DNA from: Christensenella sp. UBA4247
GTDB taxonomy: Bacteria > Bacillota > Clostridia > Christensenellales > CAG-1252
Length of the DNA: 41,829 nt
Direction of reading: 5' to 3'
Assembly (NCBI GenBank): GCA_002395405.1
Contig: DGWX01000059.1
Location: forward strand, 1 to 41,829
The translations under genes were made by a program, and so were the position numbers. Below the pieces are notes generated by a model. The model saw only the letters and a program-made list of their open reading frames with translations, was not told the origin of the DNA and ran no database searches. Below, piece by piece: positions 32,468 through 41,187 of this stretch (positions within the stretch are counted from its first letter, which is position 1; every line of letters begins with the position of its first letter).

Positions 32468-32672
32468 TTTGGGACTTTGCAAGAATCTTGCAAGTTACTC
32501 GATCTCGCCTTCTTTCGCGAAGGCGCATTTGCCTTGGAGAAGGGAAGCGGGCGGCGTTTACATTTGCAGTAAATGCCTCGGTGAGTTATATGAAGCGATC
32601 GGACGGGAGATCGTCCCGAAAAGCCCGGATAGCTTGATCAAAAAAGCGGTCAAAAGGAGAAACGAAAAATGA
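32430..32672 (+). CDS. Small zinc-ribbon-like protein in the phage cassette
   Basis: An 80-residue protein with two cysteine pairs, CDLGLC near residues 12-17 and CSKC near 46-49, spaced like a zinc ribbon. The C-terminus is basic (KKAVKRRNEK), which suggests nucleic acid binding. It overlaps the upstream gene by 38 nt and the portal gene by 4 nt, and has GGAGG about 10 nt before the ATG. I do not recognise a family. It could be an accessory to packaging or a small regulator. Confidence 0.65.
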   Translation: MELIKLGIKARCDLGLCKNLASYSISPSFAKAHLPWRREAGGVYICSKCLGELYEAIGREIVPKSPDSLIKKAVKRRNEK

Positions 32673-34534
32673 AAACCGATAAGAAAGAAAACGTAAGCGC
32701 GCTTGCCGCCGAGATCCGAAAGGATTTCGAAAAAAGGCGAGACGCCAGGAAAAGCCTCGAAACGCAATGGCGATTGAATCTCAATTTCGTTATGGGAAAT
32801 CAATATTGCGAGATCGGGCAAAACGGGGATATCGAAGACTTCGGGAAGCAATATTTTTGGCAGCAAAGGGAAGTTTATAACCACACGGCGACTATCCTCG
32901 AGACGCGCACGTCGAAGCTCAGCTCGATCAAGCTCGGAATGTCCGTTCGACCGATGACGACGGACGAATCGGATAAATCCGCGGCAGCCTTTTCGGGCAA
33001 GATCCTGAATTCGGTGTTTAACGAGATCAATTTACAGCAGTTGATCTACGAAGCGAATATGTGGAGCGAAGTTACGGGAACGGCGCTTTACAAGATCACT
33101 TGGAACAAAGATAAAGGCAGGCGAGTCGGACGAAACAAGGAAGGAGATATTTACGACGGCGACGTGGAAGTGGAGGTCGTTCCTCCTTTCGAAGTGTATC
33201 CGGACAGCGTAACCAATTCGCATCTTGAAGATTGCAGAAGCCTCATTCACGCGAAGGCGTACTCTCTTTCCGAAATCGAAGATCGCTGGGGCGTAAAGGT
33301 TCCGCCGGAAGAAATCAGCGGATTTGTGGTTACGGGCGGCAGTACGATCGGCGGACTCGGTTACAGCGGCTTCGTTCAGGGTATGGGAAACGAAAGGCTG
33401 GAAAACCACGCGATGGTGATCGAAAGATACGAACTCCCGACCTCGGCTTTCCCGCAGGGAAGGCTCGTGATCCTCGCGGGGGATACGATCGTTTTCGACG
33501 GGGCGCTGCCCTTCGTAAATAAAGAAGACGGTCAGCGCGGTTATCCCTTCGCGAAGCAAACTTCCGTTATGAATCCGGGTAGCTTTTTCGGTTCTTCCAT
33601 CGTGGAGAGATTGATCCCGATCCAGCGGGCATTCAACGCCGTAAAAAACCGTAAGCACGAGTATCTGAATCGAATGACGATGGGCGTTCTCGCCGTGGAA
33701 GACGGAAGCGTGGATATCGAGAATTTGGAAGAGGACGGACTTTCTCCCGGTAAAGTCATTATCGTTCGACAAGGGGGAAGAATGCCGCAAATGCTCGAAA
33801 TCGGATCGGTTCCGACGGAACTTGTAAGGGAAGAGGAGCGACTGCTCGACGAATTTACCATAATCAGCGGCGTAAGTTCTTTGATGAAATATTCCGAAGC
33901 GCCTTCGACGAATGCGAGCGCAAAAGCGATCACCCTTTTGATGGAGCAGGACGATTCTCGCCTGAAAGTTACGGCAAACGAGATCCGCAGCGCGATCAAA
34001 GAAGTCGCCAAACAGATCTTGCGCCTTTACAAACAGTTTGCGATCAACGCGAGAATGAAGCGGATCGCGGGCGAAAACGGAGAAGTAACGCTTCACTATT
34101 TTGACAGAAACGATATCAGCTCGGACGACGTCGTGTACGACGTGGACGGCGACATACTCGAAACGCTTGCCGCAAGACGAAATATGGTTCTCGAACTAAT
34201 GAATCTCGGACTTCTGTCCGACGACGACGGCAAGATCTCCTCGAAGAATAAGAGCAAGATCTTAGAAATGATCGGATTCGGAAACTGGGAAAGCGCGCGG
34301 GAGATGGACGAATTGCATATCAATCGCGCGAAAGAAGAAAACGAAAAGGTCAGGGAAGGAAAAATCGAATGCGAAGAAGTGGACGACGACGCGCTCCACA
34401 TCGCGGAGCATACCAAAGCGATCATCGGCAAAGAGTTTCATTACGAGCCGGACGAGAAAAAGAGACTTCTCGATCACATTCAAATGCACAAACGTAGGTT
34501 GGCTTTGATCAAAAGCTTGGAAGTAAGCGATTGA
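32669..34534 (+). CDS. Phage portal protein (P22-like type)
   Basis: A 621-residue portal, the dodecameric ring at one capsid vertex through which DNA passes. The N-terminus (RKDFEKRRDARKSLETQWRLNLNFVMGNQY), EVVPPFEVYPDSVTNSHLEDCRSLIHAKAYSLSEIEDRWG and PGSFFGSSIVERLIPIQRAFNAVKNRKHEYLNRMT fit portals of podoviruses with P22-like heads. A C-terminal helical barrel-like, charged part follows (about 520-620). Full length by family standards. It overlaps the zinc-ribbon gene by 4 nt (ATGA), with AAAAGGAGAAA as ribosome-binding site. Confidence 0.92.
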   Translation: MKTDKKENVSALAAEIRKDFEKRRDARKSLETQWRLNLNFVMGNQYCEIGQNGDIEDFGKQYFWQQREVYNHTATILETRTSKLSSIKLGMSVRPMTTDESDKSAAAFSGKILNSVFNEINLQQLIYEANMWSEVTGTALYKITWNKDKGRRVGRNKEGDIYDGDVEVEVVPPFEVYPDSVTNSHLEDCRSLIHAKAYSLSEIEDRWGVKVPPEEISGFVVTGGSTIGGLGYSGFVQGMGNERLENHAMVIERYELPTSAFPQGRLVILAGDTIVFDGALPFVNKEDGQRGYPFAKQTSVMNPGSFFGSSIVERLIPIQRAFNAVKNRKHEYLNRMTMGVLAVEDGSVDIENLEEDGLSPGKVIIVRQGGRMPQMLEIGSVPTELVREEERLLDEFTIISGVSSLMKYSEAPSTNASAKAITLLMEQDDSRLKVTANEIRSAIKEVAKQILRLYKQFAINARMKRIAGENGEVTLHYFDRNDISSDDVVYDVDGDILETLAARRNMVLELMNLGLLSDDDGKISSKNKSKILEMIGFGNWESAREMDELHINRAKEENEKVREGKIECEEVDDDALHIAEHTKAIIGKEFHYEPDEKKRLLDHIQMHKRRLALIKSLEVSD

Positions 34535-34581
34535 TCATTCGATAGGATCATAGAAAAAACGTGATAATAAAGGAGGAAATT

Positions 34582-35226
34582 ATGCAGGAAAATATGGAAC
34601 AAGCGGTCATTTTGCCCGAAATCGACGCCGCGCAAGCGGAAGAAAAAACGGATAACGAAAGCGCCGTCTCCGTAGGGAAATTCGCAAACAGCGACGAACT
34701 TTTGAAGGCGTATAACAGATTGGAATCGGAATTTACGAAGAAATGCCAAAGGATCAAAGAGTTGGAGAGTAGAAGTGAACCTTCCCTCACCGAACAGGGA
34801 GAGGAAGGATCAGCCCCTCTGTACGCAAAGGACGAATGGGACGAAAAAGTGGCTTCATTCGTGGAAGAGAATCCGATCGCAAAACGTTACGCCGCCGACA
34901 TCAGCTCGATCTTAAAGTCCGACCCCGACCTCGCGAGAGACAATCGGTGCTTGGAAATCGCTTTGGGAAAAGCTGTTTCGAAGGGTTACAAACCGCCTGA
35001 AAGCATAATCGAGGACGGAGATTTTTTGGAAAAATACGTCTATTCGAACGACAAAATTCGCGATAGAGTCATCGGAGATTATTTGTCCGAGCTTTCTCCC
35101 CTCAGCGGCGTTCCGAGAACCATCGATCATGGCGGCGCCGCAGCGATCATACCGCCCACTCGAGCCAAAACGATCGAGGAGGCGGGAGCCATGACGGAAA
35201 AACTATTCAATGCAAGGAGGATATAA
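34582..35226 (+). CDS. Phage scaffolding protein
   Basis: A 214-residue, acidic, mostly helical protein directly before the capsid gene. The N-terminal half has the scaffold-like GKFANSDELLKAYNRLESEFTKKCQRIKELESR coiled coil. A central KDEWDEKVASFVEENPIAKRYAADISSIL helix region and a short Ala/Pro-rich tail follow, ending in a helix (TIEEAGAMTEKLFNARRI) that could contact the coat protein. The ATG at 34582 (not the in-frame start at 34561) has AGGAGG 6 nt upstream. Its role is inferred from position and composition. Confidence 0.85.
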   Translation: MQENMEQAVILPEIDAAQAEEKTDNESAVSVGKFANSDELLKAYNRLESEFTKKCQRIKELESRSEPSLTEQGEEGSAPLYAKDEWDEKVASFVEENPIAKRYAADISSILKSDPDLARDNRCLEIALGKAVSKGYKPPESIIEDGDFLEKYVYSNDKIRDRVIGDYLSELSPLSGVPRTIDHGGAAAIIPPTRAKTIEEAGAMTEKLFNARRI

Positions 35227-35227
35227 A

Positions 35228-36412
35228 ATGATTACTTTACAAACGGCGGATAAGGCGCTCAAAAGCTTGTATCTCGGAGTCGTTTCCGACCAGCTTAACA
35301 CCAAGAGTAACGCGTTTTTGACCAAAATCCAACACACGACTTCGGACGTTTGGGGTAAAAATATCGTTAAGATGGTGCCGTACGGTTTGAACGGCGGTAT
35401 CGGCGCGGGAACCGAAACGGGAAATCTTCCCAACGCGGCGAGCAATCAATACGCGCAGTTTACGCTCAGCCTGAAAAACCTGTACGGAACGATCGAGATC
35501 AGCGATAAAGCGATCCGCGCGAGCGAGAACAACGCCGGTGCGTTCGTAAACCTTTTGAACGCGGAAATGGAAGGTCTTTTGAAGGCGAGCAAGTTCAATT
35601 TCAGCCGTATGCTGTATGGAAACGGATCCGGCAGACTTGCCTATACGGTGGATAACGAATCCAACCTCGACAAGCTCGTTTTGACCTTGGACAGCACCAA
35701 AAACGTTATGGAAGGAATGGTCATCGATATTTATGCGACGAACGGTTCCACGCCCGTTTATGCGCAAAGACGCATTACCTACGTGGATCGCGCGGCGAAA
35801 ACCATCAAGATCGACGGCAGCGCGCCGAGCGACTTTATCAATTCGGGCTACTATATTACCGTTCAGAACAGCAAGGACGCGGAACTCACCGGTTTGAACC
35901 TCATTTTCGCGACCACCGGTTCGATTTACGGTCTCGCAAGGACGACCAACCGCTGGTTGATCCCTTATATCAAGAATGATAACGGCCCGATCAGCTCTTC
36001 CACCGTTCAAACCGCGATCGACTTTATCGACGAAGTTGCCGGTTCGGAAGTGGACTTTATCTCGGCGGCGTACGACGTCAGACGTTTCTACCTCGATTAT
36101 CTCGCTCTGAGCCGTACGAACGTTGACTATATGAATCTCGACGGCGGTTTCAAGGCGCTTTCCTATAACGGGATCCCCTTTATGGCTGACAGATTCGTGG
36201 AAGACGGTTCGTTGTACGTTTTGAACAGCAAGGACTTTAAGATCCATCAGCTCTGCGATTGGAGATGGCTGGAAGGCGAAAACGGAAAGATCCTTTCTCA
36301 AAAGGCGGGAACGCCGACTTACAGCGCAACGCTCGTTAAGTACGCGGATCTCCTTTGCGAGAAGCCGATCGGTCAGGCGAAGATCATGGGCATCACCGCC
36401 GCTACGGCGTAA
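35228..36412 (+). CDS. Phage major capsid protein
   Basis: A 394-residue coat protein following the scaffold gene, of the size expected for an HK97-fold subunit. The start (LQTADKALKSLYLGVVSDQLNTKSNAFLTKIQHTTSDVWGKNIVKMVPYGLNGGIGAGTETGNLP) and the later QFTLSLKNLYGTIEISDKAIRASENNAGAFVNLLNAEMEGLLKASKFNFSRMLYGNGSG (N-arm, spine helix and P-domain-like part) are typical of phage coat proteins in Clostridia. The ATG at 35228 is chosen for its AGGAGG 7 nt upstream; it starts 1 nt after the scaffold stop. Confidence 0.92.
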   Translation: MITLQTADKALKSLYLGVVSDQLNTKSNAFLTKIQHTTSDVWGKNIVKMVPYGLNGGIGAGTETGNLPNAASNQYAQFTLSLKNLYGTIEISDKAIRASENNAGAFVNLLNAEMEGLLKASKFNFSRMLYGNGSGRLAYTVDNESNLDKLVLTLDSTKNVMEGMVIDIYATNGSTPVYAQRRITYVDRAAKTIKIDGSAPSDFINSGYYITVQNSKDAELTGLNLIFATTGSIYGLARTTNRWLIPYIKNDNGPISSSTVQTAIDFIDEVAGSEVDFISAAYDVRRFYLDYLALSRTNVDYMNLDGGFKALSYNGIPFMADRFVEDGSLYVLNSKDFKIHQLCDWRWLEGENGKILSQKAGTPTYSATLVKYADLLCEKPIGQAKIMGITAATA

Positions 36413-36428
36413 AACGAGGGCGGCGCAT

Positions 36429-36773
36429 ATGCGTAAAGAACGGTTGGTCAGGATCAAAAGCGACGTGTTCGACGTCGCGGACAGGATCCGCGAGGTAGAT
36501 GAAAGATATCTCTTGTTTTACAATATGGATCGATCCCGCTTCGAGGTTCGTTTGAAAGGGAGAGAGCGCGAGATCGTCGTAACCTGGAACGATCCCCTCG
36601 ACTCCCGCCTCGTAACGAAACTCCGCGAAACGCACGTGCGCCGCGTAAACGAACTGCTGCGCGAGATCGAAGAATCAGAGAAGAGAAAGCGGATCGAAGA
36701 AGAAAAAGAACTCAAAGAAAAAGCCGGGGAATCGGCGGAAGCGTTTATGAGCCTCGCTTGGAAAACGCGATAA
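36429..36773 (+). CDS. Phage cassette protein of unknown function
   Basis: A 114-residue protein between capsid and adaptor. A short beta-rich start (VRIKSDVFDVADRIREVDERYLLFYNMDRSRFEVRLKGREREIVVTW) is followed by a long charged helix (about 65-105). No family recognised. Position suggests a head-completion or decoration role; unproven. GAGGGCGG is the likely weak ribosome-binding site. Confidence 0.7.
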   Translation: MRKERLVRIKSDVFDVADRIREVDERYLLFYNMDRSRFEVRLKGREREIVVTWNDPLDSRLVTKLRETHVRRVNELLREIEESEKRKRIEEEKELKEKAGESAEAFMSLAWKTR

Positions 36774-36785
36774 TGGGAGGATACT

Positions 36786-37325
36786 ATGCAAGTAAACGAA
36801 ATATTGAGTCGCGCCGCCTCGTTTTTAGGGCTTGGCGACGTGACGATACAAGAAAACTCAACGGACGATAGGGTTTCCAAGCTCGTTAATGCGCTCGGCG
36901 TCGCTTACGTCCAACTCGTAACGGAGTACGTACACCTTGAAAAGGAAGAGACCGTTTCGATCGAAAACGGTGAGAAAGCTTTATCCGAGCTTTCCGAAAA
37001 TTTTTTCGACGCAGTACAGTTGAAAGACGAATCGGGTTTAAGCGTTCGGTTTCGCGTTCGAGGCGGAAAACTGCTTGCCGAAGACGGAACGTATCGACTG
37101 CGCTATTATTACGCGCCGTCCTCTTTTCCCGAGATCGGGGAGGAGATCGAAGTTCCGCTCCTCGTTTCCGCGGAGCTTTTCGCGCGCGGCGTTGCGGCGG
37201 AGTATGCGCTTGAAAATATGATGTACGAAGAAGCCTCCCTTTTCGAAAAGCGTTACAAGGACGGGCTTTTGAACGTCCTCGCACCGCACAAAAAAGCGTC
37301 GGTTCGATTCGGGAGATGGATATGA
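36786..37325 (+). CDS. Head-tail adaptor-like protein
   Basis: A 179-residue protein with an N-terminal helical part (VNEILSRAASFLGLGDV), a beta-rich middle, and a helical end (LVSAELFARGVAAEYALENMMYEEASLFEKRYKDGLLNVL). That plan fits podovirus adaptors such as P22 gp4 or T7 gp11, which form the first ring under the portal. The call rests on position (after capsid, before the nozzle candidate), size and fold pattern, not on a diagnostic motif. GGGAGG precedes the ATG; its stop overlaps the next gene by 4 nt. Confidence 0.7.
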   Translation: MQVNEILSRAASFLGLGDVTIQENSTDDRVSKLVNALGVAYVQLVTEYVHLEKEETVSIENGEKALSELSENFFDAVQLKDESGLSVRFRVRGGKLLAEDGTYRLRYYYAPSSFPEIGEEIEVPLLVSAELFARGVAAEYALENMMYEEASLFEKRYKDGLLNVLAPHKKASVRFGRWI

Positions 37326-38758
37326 TCAGAAAATTTTTCAGCGAGGTGCTTCCGTCTCCCGCGCGTAAGCGCTTTCGTATCTCTTCTTTCAAGGGGATCA
37401 GCACGACGGCTGCGGAAGAAAATATGCCTTTCAATTATTCTCCGAAAACGTATAATTTCGCCTTTGATAAAGGGGTCCTCGAAACGGGAACGGGAATGAG
37501 TACCGCTGTCGCAAAGATCGGCGGGAACGATTGGAGTTTCGTTAAGCACGTTACCTCTCCTTTTAAAGAATTGTATCTTTATACGATGCATTCGGGAGAA
37601 TACAGGTTCGATCGCGTCGTTGCTTACGCCGAAGACGGAAAACTTTACGATCTCAGACTGAACGTAAGGAACTCTTTTTCTCCGATCGGTTCGTACGGAG
37701 AGGTTCTATCCGCAACGGAATTCAATTACGACGGAAAAGACGGACTTTTGTTCTCTTCTTCGCAAGGGCTGTTCTTTTTGTCCGGAACGCGCGTCGAAAG
37801 CCTCGGGATCGAGGAACCGATGACCGCGATGTGTACCCATAACGATAGGGTATTCGCTCTCTTTAAGAGCGATCCGTTCAAGCTGCGTTTCAGCGACGAT
37901 TTCGATCCTTCGAATTGGAACGTTTCGCTCTTTGAAGGCGGTTATATTTCTTTTTCCGGCGAAATGGGGGAGCTTATCAAAGTTTTGAGTTTCGGCGGTT
38001 ACGTATATGCCTTTTTCGAACACGGCATCGCTCGCATAAGCGCCTTTAACGACCAAACGGAGTTCAGTGTAAAAAAACTGTTTCTTTCCGTCGGATTGAT
38101 CCGAAAGGATACGATCCGCATTTGCGGCGATCGAATTATGTTCAGCGCGGCTGACGGGGTGTACGCGTTTGACGGGATAAGCGTAAGCAAAGTTCTATAC
38201 GAGGTCGAAGGACTTTTTTCTTCCGATCAAACGGGCGCGAAAGCGACGTTCCATAACGGAAAATATTATCTCGCTTGCCGCCTCGATATGGACAGCCGTA
38301 TCGCGGAAGGACCGAACAGTCTTTTGATCTACGATATTTGGAAAGGGGATCTCGAAGTGGCTCACGATCTGGCGCTTTCCTGTATGATCGGCGTAAACAA
38401 CGAATGTATCAGCGGCGTTATGGCTGAGGCGAATTATCCCGTGAACTTCCTCGGAATGATAGACAGATCCGGCAGTGTGAATTCAACGGTTACATATAAA
38501 TTATGGCGTTCGCCCATAACGACGCTGGGAGTAAACAGGGGCAAAAAGATGCTCCGTGAGGTCATCGTGCGCGCCGAAGGGGAGGCAACGATAACGCTTT
38601 CGTTGGACGGAGCGGATCATTCCTTCCCCATTTACGCGGGGAAAAATCGGATCAAGGTCTTCCGACCTTTCGATACAATAGCGGTCTCGATTTCGTCCGA
38701 CAGCGAAACTATCCGCATTACGGAAGCGGATTTGACGGTGGATTTTTTCGGAGAATGA
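37322..38758 (+). CDS. Probable tail nozzle/hub protein (P22 gp10-like size)
   Basis: A 478-residue beta-rich protein with repeated propeller-like strands ('DGLLFSSSQGLFFLSGTRVESLGIEEPMTAM', 'DRIMFSAADGVYAFDGISVSKVLY'), as seen in the nozzles of short-tailed phages (P22 gp10 has 472 residues, T7 gp12 is similar in plan). It follows the adaptor candidate as in P22. I use the ATG at 37322 (ATGA overlap, GGGAG 7 nt upstream) and not the one at 37316. Assigned from context and repeat pattern; no catalytic motif is seen. Confidence 0.65.
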   Translation: MIRKFFSEVLPSPARKRFRISSFKGISTTAAEENMPFNYSPKTYNFAFDKGVLETGTGMSTAVAKIGGNDWSFVKHVTSPFKELYLYTMHSGEYRFDRVVAYAEDGKLYDLRLNVRNSFSPIGSYGEVLSATEFNYDGKDGLLFSSSQGLFFLSGTRVESLGIEEPMTAMCTHNDRVFALFKSDPFKLRFSDDFDPSNWNVSLFEGGYISFSGEMGELIKVLSFGGYVYAFFEHGIARISAFNDQTEFSVKKLFLSVGLIRKDTIRICGDRIMFSAADGVYAFDGISVSKVLYEVEGLFSSDQTGAKATFHNGKYYLACRLDMDSRIAEGPNSLLIYDIWKGDLEVAHDLALSCMIGVNNECISGVMAEANYPVNFLGMIDRSGSVNSTVTYKLWRSPITTLGVNRGKKMLREVIVRAEGEATITLSLDGADHSFPIYAGKNRIKVFRPFDTIAVSISSDSETIRITEADLTVDFFGE

Positions 38759-38759
38759 T

Positions 38760-39863
38760 ATGAATTACGAAAAGGAAACTTATTTGAATACCGAAGAAAT
38801 TCGGGAGAGTTACAGAAGAGAGGGCGCCGTTCGAGGCGCCCTCGCGGCAGGATGCAAAGCGGGCGGCGTAAGGTTTTATACCTCCGCGCAAGTCAGAATA
38901 TCCGCGGAGGTTTTGCTTACGGGAGAGACGGGAGAATATGTCATTGCGCTAGATGGCGTTCCGCTCTCTTCGAAAAAAGCGCCGTATTCGCTGATCGAAG
39001 CAACGACGGCGAAAGGGGAGCATTGCTTCGAGATCCTCTCAAACGGGGATCACGGCGGGGCGACGTTTTCCGTATCCGGCGTATCCGTCAAACGGGGCGC
39101 CCCGTATCTTTCCTTTGCGGGCGGCGCGTATAACGGAAACAAACTGACGGCGTTTGTAAAAAGAGGCGATCGGATCACGGAGAAATACGAATACGACTCC
39201 GGAAACTTGATCGTAAGCGAACGAACCGAGAAATACGCGGATATGGCGTATGCGTTCGATAAAACGCAAAATGCATATACCGTAAACGCGGCAACGTTGT
39301 CCGTTAGCCGATCGAACGATCTGACCTTTTCTTTCGGCGGTAGTTTTACGCGCTCGCTGAATTCCTGCGTCGGTGCGTCTTTGATAGACGGAAGCTCTTT
39401 GCCCGTCGGAGCGGCGTTTCTCGCGGCGTATTTGGAAGAGGAGGGTACGCTTCGTTTTATCCTCGTGGACGATAGCGGCGTTCCTATTTTGTCGGATACG
39501 GTGATCGAAGGAGTAAGCTCCGTAAAAAGCGCGGCGAGAGGATCGGCGTTTTTGATTTCTTCGTCGGACGGAACTTGGAAAATGCTTTCATTCGGCGAAA
39601 CGGGGGAAAACTCCGTCGTTGCAGGAAGCTATACGATGCCTTATTCCGAACGCTTGGTCGTACGAAGCAAAGGATTCGAGCCTTCCGTCGATTTGAGAGG
39701 CGGTAGCTTTACGCCGACGTTTTACTGTAAAAACGCGTCGAACCTTCTCGTTCGGCGTTCGCTTTCGGGCGACACTGCGGTTTTATCTTACGCGGAAGGG
39801 TATTTCCCCGGAGAATCGGCGGGATTCGCTCTTTCGGATAACGAGATTTCTATTATGGAGTAA
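38760..39863 (+). CDS. Phage structural protein of unknown function, beta-rich
   Basis: A 367-residue beta-rich protein, Ser/Gly-rich, with jelly-roll-like strands in the first half (VRISAEVLLTGETGEYVIALDGVPLSS, HCFEILSNGDHGGATFSVSGVSVKRG). The gene begins 1 nt after the nozzle-candidate stop. It could be the receptor-binding or tail-tip protein of the particle, but no known fibre domain is visible. Confidence 0.6.
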   Translation: MNYEKETYLNTEEIRESYRREGAVRGALAAGCKAGGVRFYTSAQVRISAEVLLTGETGEYVIALDGVPLSSKKAPYSLIEATTAKGEHCFEILSNGDHGGATFSVSGVSVKRGAPYLSFAGGAYNGNKLTAFVKRGDRITEKYEYDSGNLIVSERTEKYADMAYAFDKTQNAYTVNAATLSVSRSNDLTFSFGGSFTRSLNSCVGASLIDGSSLPVGAAFLAAYLEEEGTLRFILVDDSGVPILSDTVIEGVSSVKSAARGSAFLISSSDGTWKMLSFGETGENSVVAGSYTMPYSERLVVRSKGFEPSVDLRGGSFTPTFYCKNASNLLVRRSLSGDTAVLSYAEGYFPGESAGFALSDNEISIME

Positions 39864-39866
39864 AGA

Positions 39867-40784
39867 ATGAGAACGATAGACAGAGTAATAACGACAAACG
39901 AATTTAAACCGACCCCGATCGTTTCCGATCCCGCGAAGAACAGCAGCGCGTTTCGAAACATTTTGGGCGGACTTAAAAACATCAAAGACAGATACGACGA
40001 GGAAGTAGGCGTAAAAGCGCAAGAGTACGCGAATTCTTCCATTCAAAAGCAATCTTTCGATACGGACGACGAGCTTCTCGAAAAAGCGAAAGAGAGCATC
40101 GGAAATACGTACGAAGATAAAAAGAAGAGCGCGGAAAATAAGAAGGATCGAACGATCGGAGAACTCGTTTCGGAAAGAGAAGCGAGTCTTGATGATTACG
40201 GGGAGAAACTTCGCGCTCTCGACCGGACGTATCAAAATAAAGAGCAAAACAATCTCGAAAGATTATCGAGGAACGGAATGACGAATTCCTCCGTTAAAGC
40301 GCTGACGCAAGAAAGGATCGCGAGCGATTATATTACCGATCGCGCCCTTTTGAATAAAAAAGAGGAAGCACTCGTTAAAAGCCTAAACGATAAGATCGAA
40401 CTCGCGGAACGCAGCTACCGAGACGCGCTTTCTTCTTATGAGATCAATTACGCGATCGAACTGGAAAATCGCTTGAATAAGCTCAAAACCCAGCGCGATA
40501 AATTGCAGAGTAAGTATGAAGCGGCGACGGAAAAAGAGACCGAGAAAAGGATCGCGGAGTATATGGCGCAAAACGAAAAAGAGAACGCGGAGTTCGAAGA
40601 GGAATTCGGCGATTACAGCGGAGATAAAAGGGCAAATTACAAAGAGCGCCTCGCTTACGCCGTTTCCGAAGTAAAAAAACTCGGAAGAGAAGAGGGCGCT
40701 CGATTCGCGCGCGTAAACGAGAATGCGCTCAAAGAGTATCTCGGACTGTACTACGGAGACTTTATCAGAGCGATAGGAGGATAA
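39867..40784 (+). CDS. Coiled-coil phage protein, possible internal/ejection or tail-needle protein
   Basis: A 305-residue highly charged protein. After a short N-terminal region it is almost wholly helical and rich in Glu/Lys/Arg, with long coiled coils at about 70-125 and 155-250. No signal peptide or membrane segment. In short-tailed phages a protein of this kind between tail genes and the holin is often an internal or needle protein. The family is not recognised, so the role is a guess. The ATG follows 3 nt after the previous stop. Confidence 0.6.
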   Translation: MRTIDRVITTNEFKPTPIVSDPAKNSSAFRNILGGLKNIKDRYDEEVGVKAQEYANSSIQKQSFDTDDELLEKAKESIGNTYEDKKKSAENKKDRTIGELVSEREASLDDYGEKLRALDRTYQNKEQNNLERLSRNGMTNSSVKALTQERIASDYITDRALLNKKEEALVKSLNDKIELAERSYRDALSSYEINYAIELENRLNKLKTQRDKLQSKYEAATEKETEKRIAEYMAQNEKENAEFEEEFGDYSGDKRANYKERLAYAVSEVKKLGREEGARFARVNENALKEYLGLYYGDFIRAIGG

Positions 40785-40785
40785 T

Positions 40786-41094
40786 ATGTGGGACAAATTG
40801 GTGGAATATATGGCGTCGAACGGCGTTTGGGCGCTTCTGTTTCTCGCGCTTCTCGTGTATCAACTGCAAGACAGTAAAAAGCGCGAAGAGAAGTACACTT
40901 CGACCATAACGAGTTTGACCGAAGGCTTAAACGCCCTCGAAGGGATCAAGCAAGATATCAAAAGCATTATCGACACGATCGATTCGACCGTTTCCGTCGC
41001 GCAGGGAATTTTTTCCAAAAAGAAGTCCTCGCACGAAAAGGAAAAGGGCGAACACGCAGTTTCGGGAGGAGAACCGCTCGATAAATCGGCGTGA
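40786..41094 (+). CDS. BhlA/UviB-type holin-like protein
   Basis: A 102-residue membrane protein with one N-terminal hydrophobic helix (NGVWALLFLALLVYQL, about 12-27), followed by DSKKREEKY and a charged helical tail. This matches the BhlA/UviB group of holin-like peptides found at the ends of phage and bacteriocin operons. It would permeabilise the membrane to release particles or an enzyme; no endolysin gene is adjacent. AGGAGG lies 5-7 nt before the ATG, and the gene starts 1 nt after the previous stop. Last gene of the cassette. Confidence 0.82.
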   Translation: MWDKLVEYMASNGVWALLFLALLVYQLQDSKKREEKYTSTITSLTEGLNALEGIKQDIKSIIDTIDSTVSVAQGIFSKKKSSHEKEKGEHAVSGGEPLDKSA

Positions 41095-41120
41095 CGCTTT
41101 CCCGGGATCGGTAAAGAAAC

Positions 41121-41186
41121 AGCCGTGCGGATTTCGCTGCGTCTTAAACTCGGACCCGGTACACTTCGGATCCGTACGGCTTTTTT
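41121..41186 (+). terminator. Long-looped terminator or structured RNA after the holin gene
   Basis: AGCCGTGCGGAT (41121-41132) pairs with ATCCGTACGGCT (41170-41181), 12 bp with one G-U pair, enclosing 37 nt, and is followed by five further T. The loop is large for a plain terminator and may hold inner pairing. Confidence 0.65.
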
Positions 41187-41187
41187 C

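Larger units (their letters stand above)
29258..41186 (+). mobile_element. Podovirus-like cassette: cryptic prophage or domesticated packaging particle
   Basis: About 12 kb with phage gene order: regulator, terminase, portal, scaffold, capsid, adaptor, probable nozzle, coiled-coil protein, holin, closed by terminators. No integrase, recombinase, replication genes, recognisable endolysin or tail fibre, and no flanking direct repeats found by eye. Codon use resembles the host genes, which argues for long residence. The left limit is uncertain: the regulator and the minus-strand SH3-like gene may be host genes, in which case the element starts at 30721. Confidence 0.75.

Noticed and set aside
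35237..36457. 406-codon open frame opposite the capsid gene
   Set aside because: Antisense of a well-supported coat protein; composition not protein-like.
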